Counted from the first letter of the stretch, positions 26,663 through 35,229 are shown. The stretch is 51,245 nt of DNA from Desulfovibrionaceae bacterium (GCA_031082225.1 JAVHLG010000030.1:1-51245), one strand, 5' to 3'. Notes: generated by a model not told the origin, from the sequence alone. Numbers and translations: made by a program.

Positions 26663-26687
26663 AACCATATGGTTTAACCATATGGTT
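26663..26687. promoter_or_regulatory. Two tandem palindromic operators upstream of the TetR gene
   Basis: The perfect 12-bp palindrome AACCATATGGTT occurs twice, at 26663-26674 and 26676-26687, separated by one base. It sits 18 bp before the TetR-family start codon, close to a TTGACT at 26652-26657. A centre-to-centre distance of 13 bp would allow two dimers on nearly the same DNA face to overlap. Autoregulation by the TetR protein is the likely purpose. Confidence 0.8.
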
Positions 26688-26705
26688 ATATCGGGAGGGA
26701 ACGAC

Positions 26706-27344
26706 ATGGACGAAAAGCTGGCCGTCAGGCGTCGCATCCTGGATGCCGCCGCCGAGGCCTTCGCCCGGGAAGGATTCGCCGGGGCCCGGGTGGAGCGCAT
26801 CGCCAGGGCTGCCGGGGTGAACAAGGCCGGGCTGTACTATCATGTGGGCAACAAGGGCCGACTGTTTGAAGAGGTGATGGTGGAGCTTTTTTCCGAGGTG
26901 GCCGACCGGCTGGAGCGGGCCGTGGCCTCCACGGACGATCCGCTTCACCGTCTGGACGCCCTGGTGCATGCCCTGGCCGAGGCCTTCGAGGACGGCCCGG
27001 CCCGGGCCAGGATCATGCTCATCGAGGTGGCCCGGGGCGGGGTGAACGTTTCCGAAAAGGTCATGCATCAGGTGGAGCGGATCTTCCAGTGCACGGCCCA
27101 GGCGGTCCGCTCTGGCGTCGAGGGGGGGAGGCTTCTGCCGGAAAACCCGTTTTTCGTGCATATGTGCATGGTGGGGAGCCTGTCCCTGTTCGTGTTGTCC
27201 GGGCCCATGCGGGCCCGGGTGGCCAGCTTGGGCCTGGGCAGGAAAAACGGCATTGATCCCACCGCCCCCATGGGGGAGATGGCGGATTTTCTGTCCGCGC
27301 TGTTCCGGCGGGGACTGGCTGTCCCCCAGGGCAAGCCTCAATAA
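26706..27344 (+). CDS. TetR/AcrR family transcriptional regulator
   Basis: Ligand-responsive repressor of 212 aa. The N-terminal helix-turn-helix reads RRRILDAAAEAFAREGFAG followed by VERIARAAGVNKAGLYYHVGNKGRLFEEVM, the standard TetR DNA-binding domain. The C-terminal ligand domain has no recognisable signature. ATG 26706 follows GGGAGGG; the frame extends to 26682 but that would run through the operator. It leads a putative operon with an efflux adaptor, an ATPase and a permease, and carries tandem palindromes in its own leader. A role as local repressor of the efflux genes is inferred. Confidence 0.93.
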   Translation: MDEKLAVRRRILDAAAEAFAREGFAGARVERIARAAGVNKAGLYYHVGNKGRLFEEVMVELFSEVADRLERAVASTDDPLHRLDALVHALAEAFEDGPARARIMLIEVARGGVNVSEKVMHQVERIFQCTAQAVRSGVEGGRLLPENPFFVHMCMVGSLSLFVLSGPMRARVASLGLGRKNGIDPTAPMGEMADFLSALFRRGLAVPQGKPQ

Positions 27345-27356
27345 GGAGACACGGCC

Positions 27357-28349
27357 ATGAGGCGTAAAGACCGGTGTGCAATCGTTCTGGCGGCCCTGGC
27401 TGCGGCGCTTGTTTTGGCCGGATGCGGCGAGGCGCCAAGCGGCGTCCTGCCCGGATACGTGGAGGGGGAATTCGTCTACGTGGCCTCCAAGCTCGGCGGG
27501 CGGCTCGATGCCCTTCCCGCCGTGAAGGGGAGCCGGATCGTTGCGGGCGAGCCCCTTTTCGTCCTGGAGCATGACTACGAGCAAAAAGCCCTGGACATGG
27601 CGCAGGCCGATCTGGACCAGGCCGAGAACACCCTGCGCGACAAGGAAAAGGGCCTTCGGGCCGAGGAGATCGACCAGCTTGTGGCCTCGCTTAACCGCGC
27701 CCGGGTGATCAAGTCCCTGGCCGAGATAGAACACTCCCGGCGGGAGGACCTCTATGCCTCCGGCTCCGTCTCCAAGGAGGAACTGGACAAGGCCCGCACC
27801 GAGCACGAATCAAGCCAGGCCTGGGTGCGCGAGCTCGAGGCCAAGCTGGCCACGGGAAAGCTGCCCCAGCGCATCGACCAGATCATGGCCGCCCGGGCGG
27901 CGGTTGAGGCGGCCAGGGCCGGGGTGGCCCAGGCGCAGTGGAACCTGGACCAGAAGGTCCAGGCCGCGCCGGTCTCGGGGCTGGTCTTCGACATCCTGCA
28001 CTACGTGGGCGAGTGGGTGGCGGCGTCAAGCCCGGTGGCGGTTCTTCTGCCCCCGGAAAACGTCAAGGTCCGCTTCTTCGTCCCCGAGGCCCTGGTGGCC
28101 TCCATCTCCCCCGGGCAGCGCGTCCTGGTGGCCCGGGACGGCATCCCCGAACCGGCCGGGGCCGTGGTGGATTACGTCTCCACCCAGGCCGAATACGCCC
28201 CTCCGGTCATCTTCAGCCAGGGGTTCCGGGAAAAGCTGGTCTTTCTGGTGGAGGCCCGTTTTTCCCCGGAGGTGGCCCGGACCATGCACCCCGGCCAGCC
28301 CGTGGACGTGCGTCTGGCGGGCGCGTCCCAGGGAAAGCCGCAGCCATGA
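27357..28349 (+). CDS. HlyD/YbhG-type periplasmic adaptor lipoprotein
   Basis: Membrane-fusion adaptor of an ABC efflux system. Lipoprotein signal with LAGC (lipid Cys23) anchors it to the inner membrane. A short lipoyl-like half (GRLDALPAVKGSRIVAGEPLF) is followed by a long coiled-coil hairpin (about residues 75-190, rich in Ala/Glu/Arg/Gln). The second lipoyl half and beta-barrel (QAAPVSGLVFDI, GEWVAASSPVAVL) come next. AAGGAG lies 8 nt before ATG 27357, 12 bp after the TetR stop. Its last codons overlap the ATPase gene by 4 bp (ATGA). Family relatives include YbhG of E. coli. The substrate is unknown. Confidence 0.9.
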   Translation: MRRKDRCAIVLAALAAALVLAGCGEAPSGVLPGYVEGEFVYVASKLGGRLDALPAVKGSRIVAGEPLFVLEHDYEQKALDMAQADLDQAENTLRDKEKGLRAEEIDQLVASLNRARVIKSLAEIEHSRREDLYASGSVSKEELDKARTEHESSQAWVRELEAKLATGKLPQRIDQIMAARAAVEAARAGVAQAQWNLDQKVQAAPVSGLVFDILHYVGEWVAASSPVAVLLPPENVKVRFFVPEALVASISPGQRVLVARDGIPEPAGAVVDYVSTQAEYAPPVIFSQGFREKLVFLVEARFSPEVARTMHPGQPVDVRLAGASQGKPQP

Positions 28350-29263
28350 CCTCCGCCGTTCCGGTCATCGACGTCCATGAACTGACCAAGGTCTTCGGCA
28401 AAAAGACCGTGGTGGACAAGGTGTCGCTTTCCGTCAACGAGGGCGAGATCTACGGCTTCCTCGGCCCCAACGGCTCGGGCAAGACCACCACCATCCGCAT
28501 GCTGTGCGGCCTTTTGCGCCCCGACGGCGGCAAAGGAACCTGTCTGGGGCACGACGTGCTCTCCGAGTCGGAGCTCATCAAGCCCCATGTGGGCTACATG
28601 GCCCAGCGTTTCAGCCTGTACGGGGACTTGAGCGTGCGCGAGAACCTGGAGTTCATGGCCCGCATGTACGGCGTGGCCGACCGCCGCCGGGCCGTAAACG
28701 ACACCATGGAGCGCATGAATCTGGCTGGCTTTGCCGCCACCCTGGCCGGAAACCTCTCGGGCGGCTGGAAGCAGCGCCTGGCCCTGGCCGCCTGCATGAT
28801 CCACTCCCCCAGGCTTCTGCTCCTGGACGAACCCACGGCCGGGGTCGATCCCACGGCCCGGCGCGATTTCTGGGACGAGGTGCACAAGCTGGCCGGGCAG
28901 GGCATCACTGCGCTTATTTCCACACACTACATGGACGAGGCCGAACGCTGTCACCGCCTGGCCTACATCGCCTACGGCAAGCTTTTGACCACCGGCACCG
29001 CCGCCGAGATCGTGGCCCGGGAGAACCTGGCCACCTGGGAGATTTCCGGTCCCGGCCTGTATGCCCTCATCGACGGCCTGCGCGCCCTGCCCGGGGTGGA
29101 ACAGGTGGTGGCCTTCGGCGTCACCCTGCACGTCAGCGGCAGGGACGCGGCGGCCCTGGAGGCGCATCTGCCGCCCTTTTTGGCGGGCCGGGCCACGGCC
29201 GTGCGCATCGCGTCCAGCCTGGAAGAGGTGTTCATCAGCCTCATGCGCGGCACGAGGCCGTAA
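28346..29263 (+). CDS. ABC transporter ATP-binding protein (YbhF/CcmA-like)
   Basis: Cytoplasmic ATPase of a drug-type ABC-2 exporter. All motifs are present: Walker A GPNGSGKTT, signature LSGGWKQR, Walker B LLLLDEPTAG, and H-loop STHYMDEAE. It is 305 aa, so a single nucleotide-binding domain, unlike E. coli YbhF which carries two; it would work as a homodimer. The start ATG overlaps the adaptor stop by 4 bp. The C-terminal 80 residues form a small accessory domain typical of the DrrA type. Partners are the adaptor upstream and the permease at 29461. Confidence 0.95.
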   Translation: MTSAVPVIDVHELTKVFGKKTVVDKVSLSVNEGEIYGFLGPNGSGKTTTIRMLCGLLRPDGGKGTCLGHDVLSESELIKPHVGYMAQRFSLYGDLSVRENLEFMARMYGVADRRRAVNDTMERMNLAGFAATLAGNLSGGWKQRLALAACMIHSPRLLLLDEPTAGVDPTARRDFWDEVHKLAGQGITALISTHYMDEAERCHRLAYIAYGKLLTTGTAAEIVARENLATWEISGPGLYALIDGLRALPGVEQVVAFGVTLHVSGRDAAALEAHLPPFLAGRATAVRIASSLEEVFISLMRGTRP

Positions 29264-29270
29264 AAGGAGA

Positions 29271-29414
29271 GCGGGGGGAAACTGTGTGAACACAGTTTCC
29301 CCCCCGCGCCCCCCTCTAAGAACTGTGGCGCGCTTGCCCCTGCGGCGGGTTGACCCGCCGGAGAGGCGAACGAAGGGCAAAGGGACAGGGGAGAGGCGAA
29401 CGAAGGGCAAAGGG
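29271..29414. repeat. Hairpins and 24-bp direct repeats inside the efflux operon
   Basis: The gap between ATPase and permease genes contains three structures. A perfect 14-bp stem with a TGAA loop lies at 29273-29304 (arms GGGGGGAAACTGTG and its complement). A 7-bp hairpin GGCGGGT/ACCCGCC lies at 29344-29359. A 24-bp direct repeat, GAGAGGCGAACG..., occurs at 29361-29384 and 29391-29414. The first hairpin has no T-run, so it is more likely an mRNA stability or processing element than a full terminator. Confidence 0.8.
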
Positions 29415-29460
29415 GCGCGGGGTGTGGCATGGGATGGATGGAGGAAAAGGGGGAGCAGGA

Positions 29461-30597
29461 ATGACGCGTTTATTTTCGCCCAGCCGCTTCGCGGCCATGG
29501 TGGCCAAGGAATTCGTGCAGATGCGCCGCGACCGCCTGACCTTCGGCATGATGGTCGGCATTCCGCTTCTGCAATTGATTCTTTTTGGATACGCCATCAA
29601 TTCCGATCCCAAGCATCTGCCCACGGCGGTTCTGGACAACGACCGCAGCGTCTTTTCCCGCACGGTGCTGGCGGGCATGAAAAACAGCCAGTATTTCGAG
29701 TTCGTGGAGGAGGTGGAGGGCGAGAAAAGGGTTGAGGAACTGTTGCGCCTGGGGCGCATCCAGTTCGTGGTCACCATCCCGCCGGACTTCGGGCGCGACC
29801 TGGTGCGCGGCCAGCGCCCCGTGCTGCTGCTCGAGGCCGACGCCACGGACCCCTCGGCCACCAGCAACGCCGCAGCCTCCATGCAGCAGATCGTCCGGGG
29901 AACCATGAACAGGGATCTGACCGGCCCCCTGGCCCCGCTTCAGTCCAGGGAAGGCCCGGTGGAACTGCGCTTCCACCCCCGCTACAACCCCGAGGCCGTC
30001 ACCCAGTTCAACATCGTGCCCGGGCTCATGGGCGTGGTGTTGACCATGACCCTGGTCATCATCACCTCGTTGGCCATCACCCGGGAGCGGGAGCGGGGGA
30101 CCATGGAGAACCTGCTCATCACCCCGGTGCGGCCCCTTGAGGTGCTTCTGGGCAAGCTCGTGCCGTACATCCTGGTGGGCTACATCCAGATGGCGCTCAT
30201 CGTGGTGGCGGCGCGGTACCTCTTCGAGGTGCCGTTTTTGGGCAGCCTGCCGCTTCTTTTCGCCGTGTCGTTTCTTTTCATCGCCGCCAACCTGGGGGTG
30301 GGCATCACCTTCTCCACCGTGGCCCAGAACCAGCTCCAGGCGGTGCAGATGTCGTTTTTCTTCTTCCTGCCCTCGATCCTCTTGTCGGGATTCATGTTTC
30401 CCTTTCGCGGCATGCCCGAATGGGCCCAGTACCTCGGCAGCGTGCTGCCGCTGACGCATTTTTTGCGCATCGTGCGCGGGGTGGTGCTCAAGGGCAACGG
30501 TCTGGCCGACATCGCCCCCCACCTGTGGCCCATCGCCCTGTTCCTGGTGGCGTCCCTGGGGATCGGGGTCAAGCGCTACCGGCAGACGCTGGATTGA
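29461..30597 (+). CDS. ABC-2 type permease (YbhS/YbhR-like)
   Basis: Membrane permease of the exporter. Layout is typical ABC-2: one N-terminal TM (LQLILFGYAI), a periplasmic domain of ~140 residues, then five C-terminal helices with GVVLTMTLVIITSLAITRERERGTMENLL and an RPLEVLLGKLVPYILVGY region. SD GGAGCAGGA directly precedes ATG 29461; the frame upstream (from 29350) crosses the repeat-rich gap and is not used. 378 aa. E. coli has two paralogous permeases (YbhS and YbhR); only one is seen here, so a homodimer is likely. Confidence 0.92.
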   Translation: MTRLFSPSRFAAMVAKEFVQMRRDRLTFGMMVGIPLLQLILFGYAINSDPKHLPTAVLDNDRSVFSRTVLAGMKNSQYFEFVEEVEGEKRVEELLRLGRIQFVVTIPPDFGRDLVRGQRPVLLLEADATDPSATSNAAASMQQIVRGTMNRDLTGPLAPLQSREGPVELRFHPRYNPEAVTQFNIVPGLMGVVLTMTLVIITSLAITRERERGTMENLLITPVRPLEVLLGKLVPYILVGYIQMALIVVAARYLFEVPFLGSLPLLFAVSFLFIAANLGVGITFSTVAQNQLQAVQMSFFFFLPSILLSGFMFPFRGMPEWAQYLGSVLPLTHFLRIVRGVVLKGNGLADIAPHLWPIALFLVASLGIGVKRYRQTLD

Positions 30598-30786
30598 TAC
30601 GCCTTCGCGCTGCGTTTTTATCCATGGGGAAGGCGGATTTCCGTAACGAGAATTGTCCAAGCGTATGGTTTGTACTGTTTTGATGTCCGCATCTCACGAT
30701 CGCGACGCGGATAAAACGCCGTGGCGGAGAAAGAGGGTCGGAAAACCGGGCCGGGATCGGCGCGGTACAAGCCAAGGGAGGTCGCC

Positions 30787-31293
30787 ATGCACATCAGGTT
30801 GGCCGCAAGCGGCGACAGGCAGGCGCTTGCCGCCATGCACGTCGCGTCCATCCGGGAACTGTGCGCCGGACACTACGAGGTCGGCCAGATAGAGGCCTGG
30901 ACCGCCTCCATCACCCCGGAGGCCTACGATCAGGCCTTGCGGGAGAAGATATTTCTGGTGGCCGAAGAGGCAGGGGGCATCGTGGGGCTTGGCATCCTCG
31001 ATCCAGACGCGGCCTGCATCGACGCCGTGTACGTGGCCCCGCACGCCGTCCGGCAGGGCATAGGGGCACGTCTTGTGGCCTGTCTCGAAGATCAGGCCTG
31101 CCGGGCGGACTGCCGCTGCCTGACCGTCTACGCCACGCTCAACGCCGTGGGATTTTATTCCCTCCTGGGCTACGCCTTGGAGGGGGATGCGGTCCATGTC
31201 CTGGCCTGCGGCAGGACGCTGCCTTGCGTGAAGATGAGCCGTCGGTTCAACCCCGGGGCGGGAGAGGGTCGTGGCGGCCGGGAACCCTGTTGA
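30787..31293 (+). CDS. GNAT family N-acetyltransferase
   Basis: Acetyl-CoA-dependent acyltransferase of unknown substrate, 168 aa. It opens with IRLAASGDRQALAAMHVASI, a common GNAT N-terminus. The acetyl-CoA motif is VYVAPHAVRQGIGARLVACLE (V-x-P-x2-R-x2-G-x-G/A pattern), followed by VYATLNAVGFYSLLGY. ATG 30787 is preceded by AGGGAGGT; an ATG at 30721 would add 22 residues without support. It lies 189 bp downstream of the efflux permease and is probably transcribed on its own. Confidence 0.88.
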   Translation: MHIRLAASGDRQALAAMHVASIRELCAGHYEVGQIEAWTASITPEAYDQALREKIFLVAEEAGGIVGLGILDPDAACIDAVYVAPHAVRQGIGARLVACLEDQACRADCRCLTVYATLNAVGFYSLLGYALEGDAVHVLACGRTLPCVKMSRRFNPGAGEGRGGREPC

Positions 31294-31317
31294 CTCCCCT
31301 GCGGTCTCCCTCGACCG

Positions 31318-31740
31318 TCACGCCTTTCGGATGTTGTAGACGCCACGACCCTCGGCCAGGGTCAGCTCCGGCTTCGAGGCGGCGAAGATGCGCACCGAGG
31401 CGTTGCCCACCCGGTTGCCCAGAAGCTTGACCTCGGCCTCGGCCAGCACGTCCTCGGGCGGGGCCGGGCGCAGATAGTCCACGCGCAGATCGATCGTGGC
31501 CACCCGGTCCTGCACCTCGCAGGAGGCCCAGACCGCCGTGCCGCCGCAGGTGTCGATGAGCGTGGAGATAATGCCGCCGTGCAGGGCCGGACGCCTGGGG
31601 TCGCCGATGAATTCCGGGCGGTACGGCAGGCGGATGCGGGCATACCCCGGCCGGGCCTCCTCCACCTTCATGCCCAAAAACAGGTCGAAGGGGATCATCT
31701 CCTCGATGACCTGCTTGATATCCTGAATGCTCGTGGTCAT
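31318..31740 (-). CDS. Hotdog-fold thioesterase (PaaI-like)
   Basis: Probable acyl-CoA thioesterase, 140 aa. The hotdog signature ALHGGIISTLIDTCGGTAV holds the central helix and catalytic region, and TIDLRVDYLRPAP is the typical following strand. ATG 31740 has GGAG upstream on the minus strand; the open frame continues far upstream as a shadow of coaX and is not used. It is the third gene of a leftward set with a secreted esterase and coaX, hinting at CoA or acyl metabolism. It converges with the GNAT gene, with 24 bp between stops. Confidence 0.92.
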   Translation of the reverse strand: MTTSIQDIKQVIEEMIPFDLFLGMKVEEARPGYARIRLPYRPEFIGDPRRPALHGGIISTLIDTCGGTAVWASCEVQDRVATIDLRVDYLRPAPPEDVLAEAEVKLLGNRVGNASVRIFAASKPELTLAEGRGVYNIRKA

Positions 31741-31808
31741 GCGTATCTCTCCATGGCCGGAACCATGCCCGTTTTTTCTTGCGGCTTCCAGCGGTATCGG
31801 GGAGACGA

Positions 31809-32612
31809 TCAGCCGTCGGCGGCCGGGGCGCTGTCGTGGAGGGAGAGCAGAAAAAGGCCTTCCAGGAGCAGGTCCGGGCGGACCTTCGAGAACGAGGGGC
31901 ACAGGGGGGCCAGCCTGGCGGCGAATCCGCCCGTGGCCAGGATGGTGGCCGGTTCGCCCAGGTGCTTGACCAGAAGCGCCCCCACGCCTTCGACCATGGC
32001 CGAAAAGCCGTGCAAAAATCCCTGGCTTAGGCACTCCGCCGTGCTTTGCCCGATGGACAGGCCGCCGTGGCCCGCATCCAGGGCGATGTGCGGCAGCTTG
32101 GCCGTGTCCAGGGACAGGGCCCGCAGGCTGGAAAAAAGCCCCGGGCAGATGAGGCCGCCCAGAAAGGCGTTGCCCTTGACGCAGTCGAAGGTGGTGGCCG
32201 TGCCGAAATCCACCACGATCACCACCGGGGTCTCGGCGGCCATGCGCCCGGCAAAGGCCGTGACCAGCCGGTCCGCGCCCACCTCGTGGGGTCGGGCGTA
32301 GCGGTTTTCCAGGGGCACGGGTACGTCCCGGGGCACGAAGCGGGGGGAGGCGTTGCAATAGCGTTCGCAGGCCCGGGTCAGGATGGGGTCCATGGGCGGC
32401 ACCACGCTTGAGATGGTCGCCGAGGCCATGGCCGTGGGCGCGATCCCGGCATGGCGCGCCAGACAGGACAGGGAAAGGCCCAGGCTGTCCGGGGTGGCGG
32501 TCTTGTCCGTGGGCAGGACGTAGGACGCAAAAACCCCGTCCGCGTCGGCCAGACCGATTTTGAGGTTGGTGTTGCCCGCGTCCACAAGCAGGGAGACCGA
32601 CCCGTTTGGCAT
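31809..32612 (-). CDS. coaX: Type III pantothenate kinase
   Basis: First enzyme of CoA biosynthesis, phosphorylating pantothenate with an ASKHA-fold, potassium-dependent active site. Motifs present: DAGNTNLKIGL at residues 11-21, GADRLV, DFGTATTFD, GLICPGL and the late ATGGFAARL. The start is ATG 32612; the longer frame from 32903 runs antisense-free into the esterase gene and lacks the expected N-terminus. 267 aa, standard for CoaX. Only 14 bp separates it from the upstream esterase gene, so they are cotranscribed. CoaX is not feedback-inhibited by CoA in characterised cases. Confidence 0.95.
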   Translation of the reverse strand: MPNGSVSLLVDAGNTNLKIGLADADGVFASYVLPTDKTATPDSLGLSLSCLARHAGIAPTAMASATISSVVPPMDPILTRACERYCNASPRFVPRDVPVPLENRYARPHEVGADRLVTAFAGRMAAETPVVIVVDFGTATTFDCVKGNAFLGGLICPGLFSSLRALSLDTAKLPHIALDAGHGGLSIGQSTAECLSQGFLHGFSAMVEGVGALLVKHLGEPATILATGGFAARLAPLCPSFSKVRPDLLLEGLFLLSLHDSAPAADG

Positions 32613-32626
32613 GTCGCGACCTTCTC

Positions 32627-33310
32627 TTACGGGGTTTGGGACGAGGGCAGGGGCAGGCCCTTGCGGAGCATGATCCCCTGCACGAAGGCCTCGGCCACGG
32701 GCAGCATGCGCCGGGCGATCTCCCGCACGCCAGCGGCCGTGGGATGGATGCCGTCGGGCAGGTTCTTGGCCGGATCGGCGGCCACGCCCTCCAGGAAAAA
32801 GGGATAAAAGGCCAGGTTGCGGTCCCGGGCCAGATCGGCATAGACCGCCGCGAATTCCGCCGCGTAGTCCGGACCCATGCCGACAAGCGCCTGCATGCCG
32901 CACAAAAGCACCGGCACGTCCTGTTTGGCGGCGGCATCCAGGATGGTCTCCAGGTTGGCCTTGATGAAGGCGGGTTCGAATCCGCGCAGGCCGTCGTTGG
33001 CCCCAAGCTCCAGGATCATGCCGTCCGGGGCGTCGGCCAGGGTGGGGGCCACCCGCGACACGCCGCCGGCCGTGGTGTCGCCCGAGACCCCGGCGTTTTT
33101 GATGGTCACGGGGTAGCCTTTCTCCCGCAAGAGTTCTTGCAGGATCACGGGGAAGGCCTCATTGGCGGCCAGGCCGTAACCGGCGGTCAGGCTGTCGCCC
33201 AGGGCCACCAGGCGGATCTGCGGTGCGGCATGGGCGGACATGGCTGCTCCTGAGGCCAGGATCATGCACAGGACAAGGGTCGTCATCACGGCCTGGGCCG
33301 CGTGGCGCAT
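32627..33310 (-). CDS. Exported SGNH-family esterase (TesA-like)
   Basis: Periplasmic lysophospholipase/arylesterase-type hydrolase. Signal peptide MRHAAQAVMTTLVLCMILASGA ends near AHA. SGNH blocks are intact: GDSLTAG (Ser nucleophile), GVSGDTTAGG, LGANDGLRG, and DGIHPTAAG (Asp-His). The start at 33310 fits the signal peptide, though no clear SD is seen; the frame extends to 33367. Divergent from an ABC ATPase of the LolD/YbbA type, the same arrangement as tesA-ybbA in E. coli. Length 227 aa. Confidence 0.94.
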   Translation of the reverse strand: MRHAAQAVMTTLVLCMILASGAAMSAHAAPQIRLVALGDSLTAGYGLAANEAFPVILQELLREKGYPVTIKNAGVSGDTTAGGVSRVAPTLADAPDGMILELGANDGLRGFEPAFIKANLETILDAAAKQDVPVLLCGMQALVGMGPDYAAEFAAVYADLARDRNLAFYPFFLEGVAADPAKNLPDGIHPTAAGVREIARRMLPVAEAFVQGIMLRKGLPLPSSQTP

Positions 33311-33358
33311 GGGGCCGGGGCGCGTTTGAGTTTTCCGGCGGAGTTGGTATGCTGGGGC

Positions 33359-34117
33359 ATGGATCATGAAGCGTCTTCCGGCGTTGCGGGGAAAAAAACA
33401 GGGACGTCCATCGGGGATATGATCGCCCTTTTGGATGTGCGGCTCACGTTACCGAGCCAGGCGGGGCTGGTCAATATCCTGCGCGGAATCACCTTCACGG
33501 CCGCCCCTGGGGAGACCGTGGGGGTCATGGGGCCGTCCGGGGCGGGCAAGACCACGCTTTTGATGCTCATGGCCGGACTGGAAAGGCCGTCCTCGGGGCG
33601 GGTGGTGGTGGCCGGGCACGACCTCACGGACATGGATGAGGACGCCCTGGCCCGGTTTCGCCGGGAGAACGTGGGCATCGTGTTCCAGGCCTTTCATCTC
33701 GTGCCCACCATGACCGCCCTGGAAAACGTGGCCCTGCCCCTGGAGCTGGCCCGCTCGGATGACGCCCTGCCCCGGGCCATGGCCGCCCTGGAGGCCGTGG
33801 GGCTTTCGGCACGGGCCTCCCACTATCCCTCCCAGCTCTCCGGCGGCGAACAGCAGCGGGTGGCCCTGGCCCGGGCCTTCGCTCCACGCCCCAAGATCCT
33901 CCTGGCCGACGAACCCACGGGCAACCTGGACGAGGAGACCGGGGCCATGGTCATGGATCTGCTTTTTTCCCTGGGCCGGGACCATGGCGTGACCCTGGTG
34001 CTCATCACCCACGACGCCGCCCTGGCGGCGCAATGCGGCCGGGTGGCCCAGGTGCGCGACGGACGTCTGGTTTCGGGCGGCGGTTTGGACCTTCCCTCCG
34101 GGCGCGATCCGGGATGA
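33359..34117 (+). CDS. LolD/YbbA-like ABC transporter ATPase
   Basis: Cytoplasmic ATPase of the MacB/LolD class. Motifs: Walker A GPSGAGKTT, Q-loop VFQAFHLVPTMTALENVALPLEL, signature LSGGEQQRVALARA, Walker B ILLADEPTGNLD, H-loop LITHD. The start is ATG 33359 or ATG 33419; neither has a strong SD. 252 aa from the first. Divergent from a TesA-like esterase, as E. coli ybbA is from tesA. The large permease (YbbP) that should follow is absent: the next gene encodes a small single-TM protein. A permease elsewhere or an orphan role is possible. Confidence 0.9.
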   Translation: MDHEASSGVAGKKTGTSIGDMIALLDVRLTLPSQAGLVNILRGITFTAAPGETVGVMGPSGAGKTTLLMLMAGLERPSSGRVVVAGHDLTDMDEDALARFRRENVGIVFQAFHLVPTMTALENVALPLELARSDDALPRAMAALEAVGLSARASHYPSQLSGGEQQRVALARAFAPRPKILLADEPTGNLDEETGAMVMDLLFSLGRDHGVTLVLITHDAALAAQCGRVAQVRDGRLVSGGGLDLPSGRDPG

Positions 34118-34620
34118 GCCTTGTGGGGAAGTCGTCCAGGCGGACCTCCCCTCTGGAGCGGTTTTTCCGGGGCATGGCCCTTTTGGCGGTCATCGCCGGG
34201 GTGCTGTGGGCCTTCGACGCCCGGTTTTCCCGGCTTGCGGAACGTCTGGAGTCGCAGCAGGCCATCTCCGACGCCACGGGCGGCCTTTCCGAGGCGGATC
34301 GCCGTTTCCTGCGTCAGGCGGCCGAGGATCTGCGGGCCCGGTTCGGGCTCGAACTGCGGGTGCGGGTGGGAACTGGCGGCGTCGACGTTCCGGAACTGGA
34401 TGAAAAGACCGTGTTTATCGGCCTGTCCCCGGACACGGGCATGGCCAGGGTGGTCCTGCCGCCCCTGGCGGCCAGGGCCCTGGGGCCGGATTTCATAACG
34501 GTCGTGGAAAACGACATGCTGGCGGCGGCGCTTGCCGACGGGCAGTGGCCGAAGGGCCTGTGCGCGGCGGTGGTTTTTTTGGAACGGCAACTGTCCGAAC
34601 CCCGGACGGGAGAACATTGA
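34114..34620 (+). CDS. Single-pass membrane protein, TPM-like
   Basis: 168-aa protein with a TM segment at about residues 19-37 ([14 protein letters not shown]). The ~110-residue domain after it ([28 protein letters not shown]... then a ...[16 protein letters not shown] region ending [11 protein letters not shown]) loosely resembles TPM-type domains, but the match is weak and by eye only. It overlaps the ATPase gene by 4 bp (ATGA) and the RNase HI gene by 1 bp (TGATG), so the three are translated as a unit. Function not recognised. Confidence 0.75.
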   Translation: MSLVGKSSRRTSPLERFFRGMALLAVIAGVLWAFDARFSRLAERLESQQAISDATGGLSEADRRFLRQAAEDLRARFGLELRVRVGTGGVDVPELDEKTVFIGLSPDTGMARVVLPPLAARALGPDFITVVENDMLAAALADGQWPKGLCAAVVFLERQLSEPRTGEH

Positions 34621-35111
34621 TGACGGATATCGAAACGCCGGGAGACGACCTGGGCGTGCGCATTTATACGGACGGCTGCTGCTTCGGCAATCCCGGCCCG
34701 GGCGGCTATGGTGCGGTGCTCATGTTCGGCGAGACCCGCAAGGAACTGTCCGGCGGCCGCCGCCTGACCACCAACAATCGCATGGAGCTTCTGGCGGTCA
34801 TCGAGGCCCTGGCCAGCCTGACCCGGCCCTGCCGGGCGGATCTCTATACCGATTCCCAGTACGTGCGAAACGCCATCGAAAAGCGCTGGCTGGCTGGCTG
34901 GCGGCGAAACGGCTGGAAGACGGCCGACAAAAAGCCCGTGAAAAACAAGGACTTGTGGGAGCGGCTGATTCCGCTTCTGGCCGCCTGCCAGGTGCGGTTC
35001 CACTGGGTGCGCGGGCATACCGGCGTTGCCGAAAACGAGCGGTGCGACGTCCTTGCCAAGGCGGCGGCGGGAAGGCCGGGGCTTTTGCCGGACGAGGGCT
35101 ATCCGGGATAA
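34620..35111 (+). CDS. rnhA: Ribonuclease HI
   Basis: Cytosolic nuclease removing RNA from RNA-DNA hybrids. The four active-site acids are in place: Asp18 in YTDGCC, Glu56 in NNRMELLAV, Asp78 in TDSQYV and Asp143 near [12 protein letters not shown], plus His133. GNPGPGGYG is the usual glycine-rich turn. 163 aa, typical. ATG 34620 overlaps the previous stop as TGATG, indicating translational coupling; an upstream start at 34545 would lie within that gene. Confidence 0.96.
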   Translation: MTDIETPGDDLGVRIYTDGCCFGNPGPGGYGAVLMFGETRKELSGGRRLTTNNRMELLAVIEALASLTRPCRADLYTDSQYVRNAIEKRWLAGWRRNGWKTADKKPVKNKDLWERLIPLLAACQVRFHWVRGHTGVAENERCDVLAKAAAGRPGLLPDEGYPG

Positions 35112-35229
35112 AGCGGGTCTTCGGGGCGTGCGGGGCCAGGAGGCGGGTCGCGGGTCAGGAGAATGCGGGCTGTGTGGGCCTACGGATGGGGGAGGCGGGT
35201 TGTGCGGCATCCCCTTGGGGTCGGCCCGG

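Noticed and set aside
29361-29414. The two 24-bp direct repeats as CRISPR or attachment sites
   Set aside because: Only two copies 6 bp apart, with no integrase, cas gene or tRNA nearby.
31740-33006. Extension of the hotdog thioesterase frame upstream by 420 codons
   Set aside because: The extension is antisense-composition shadow of coaX and the esterase; homologues start at 31740.
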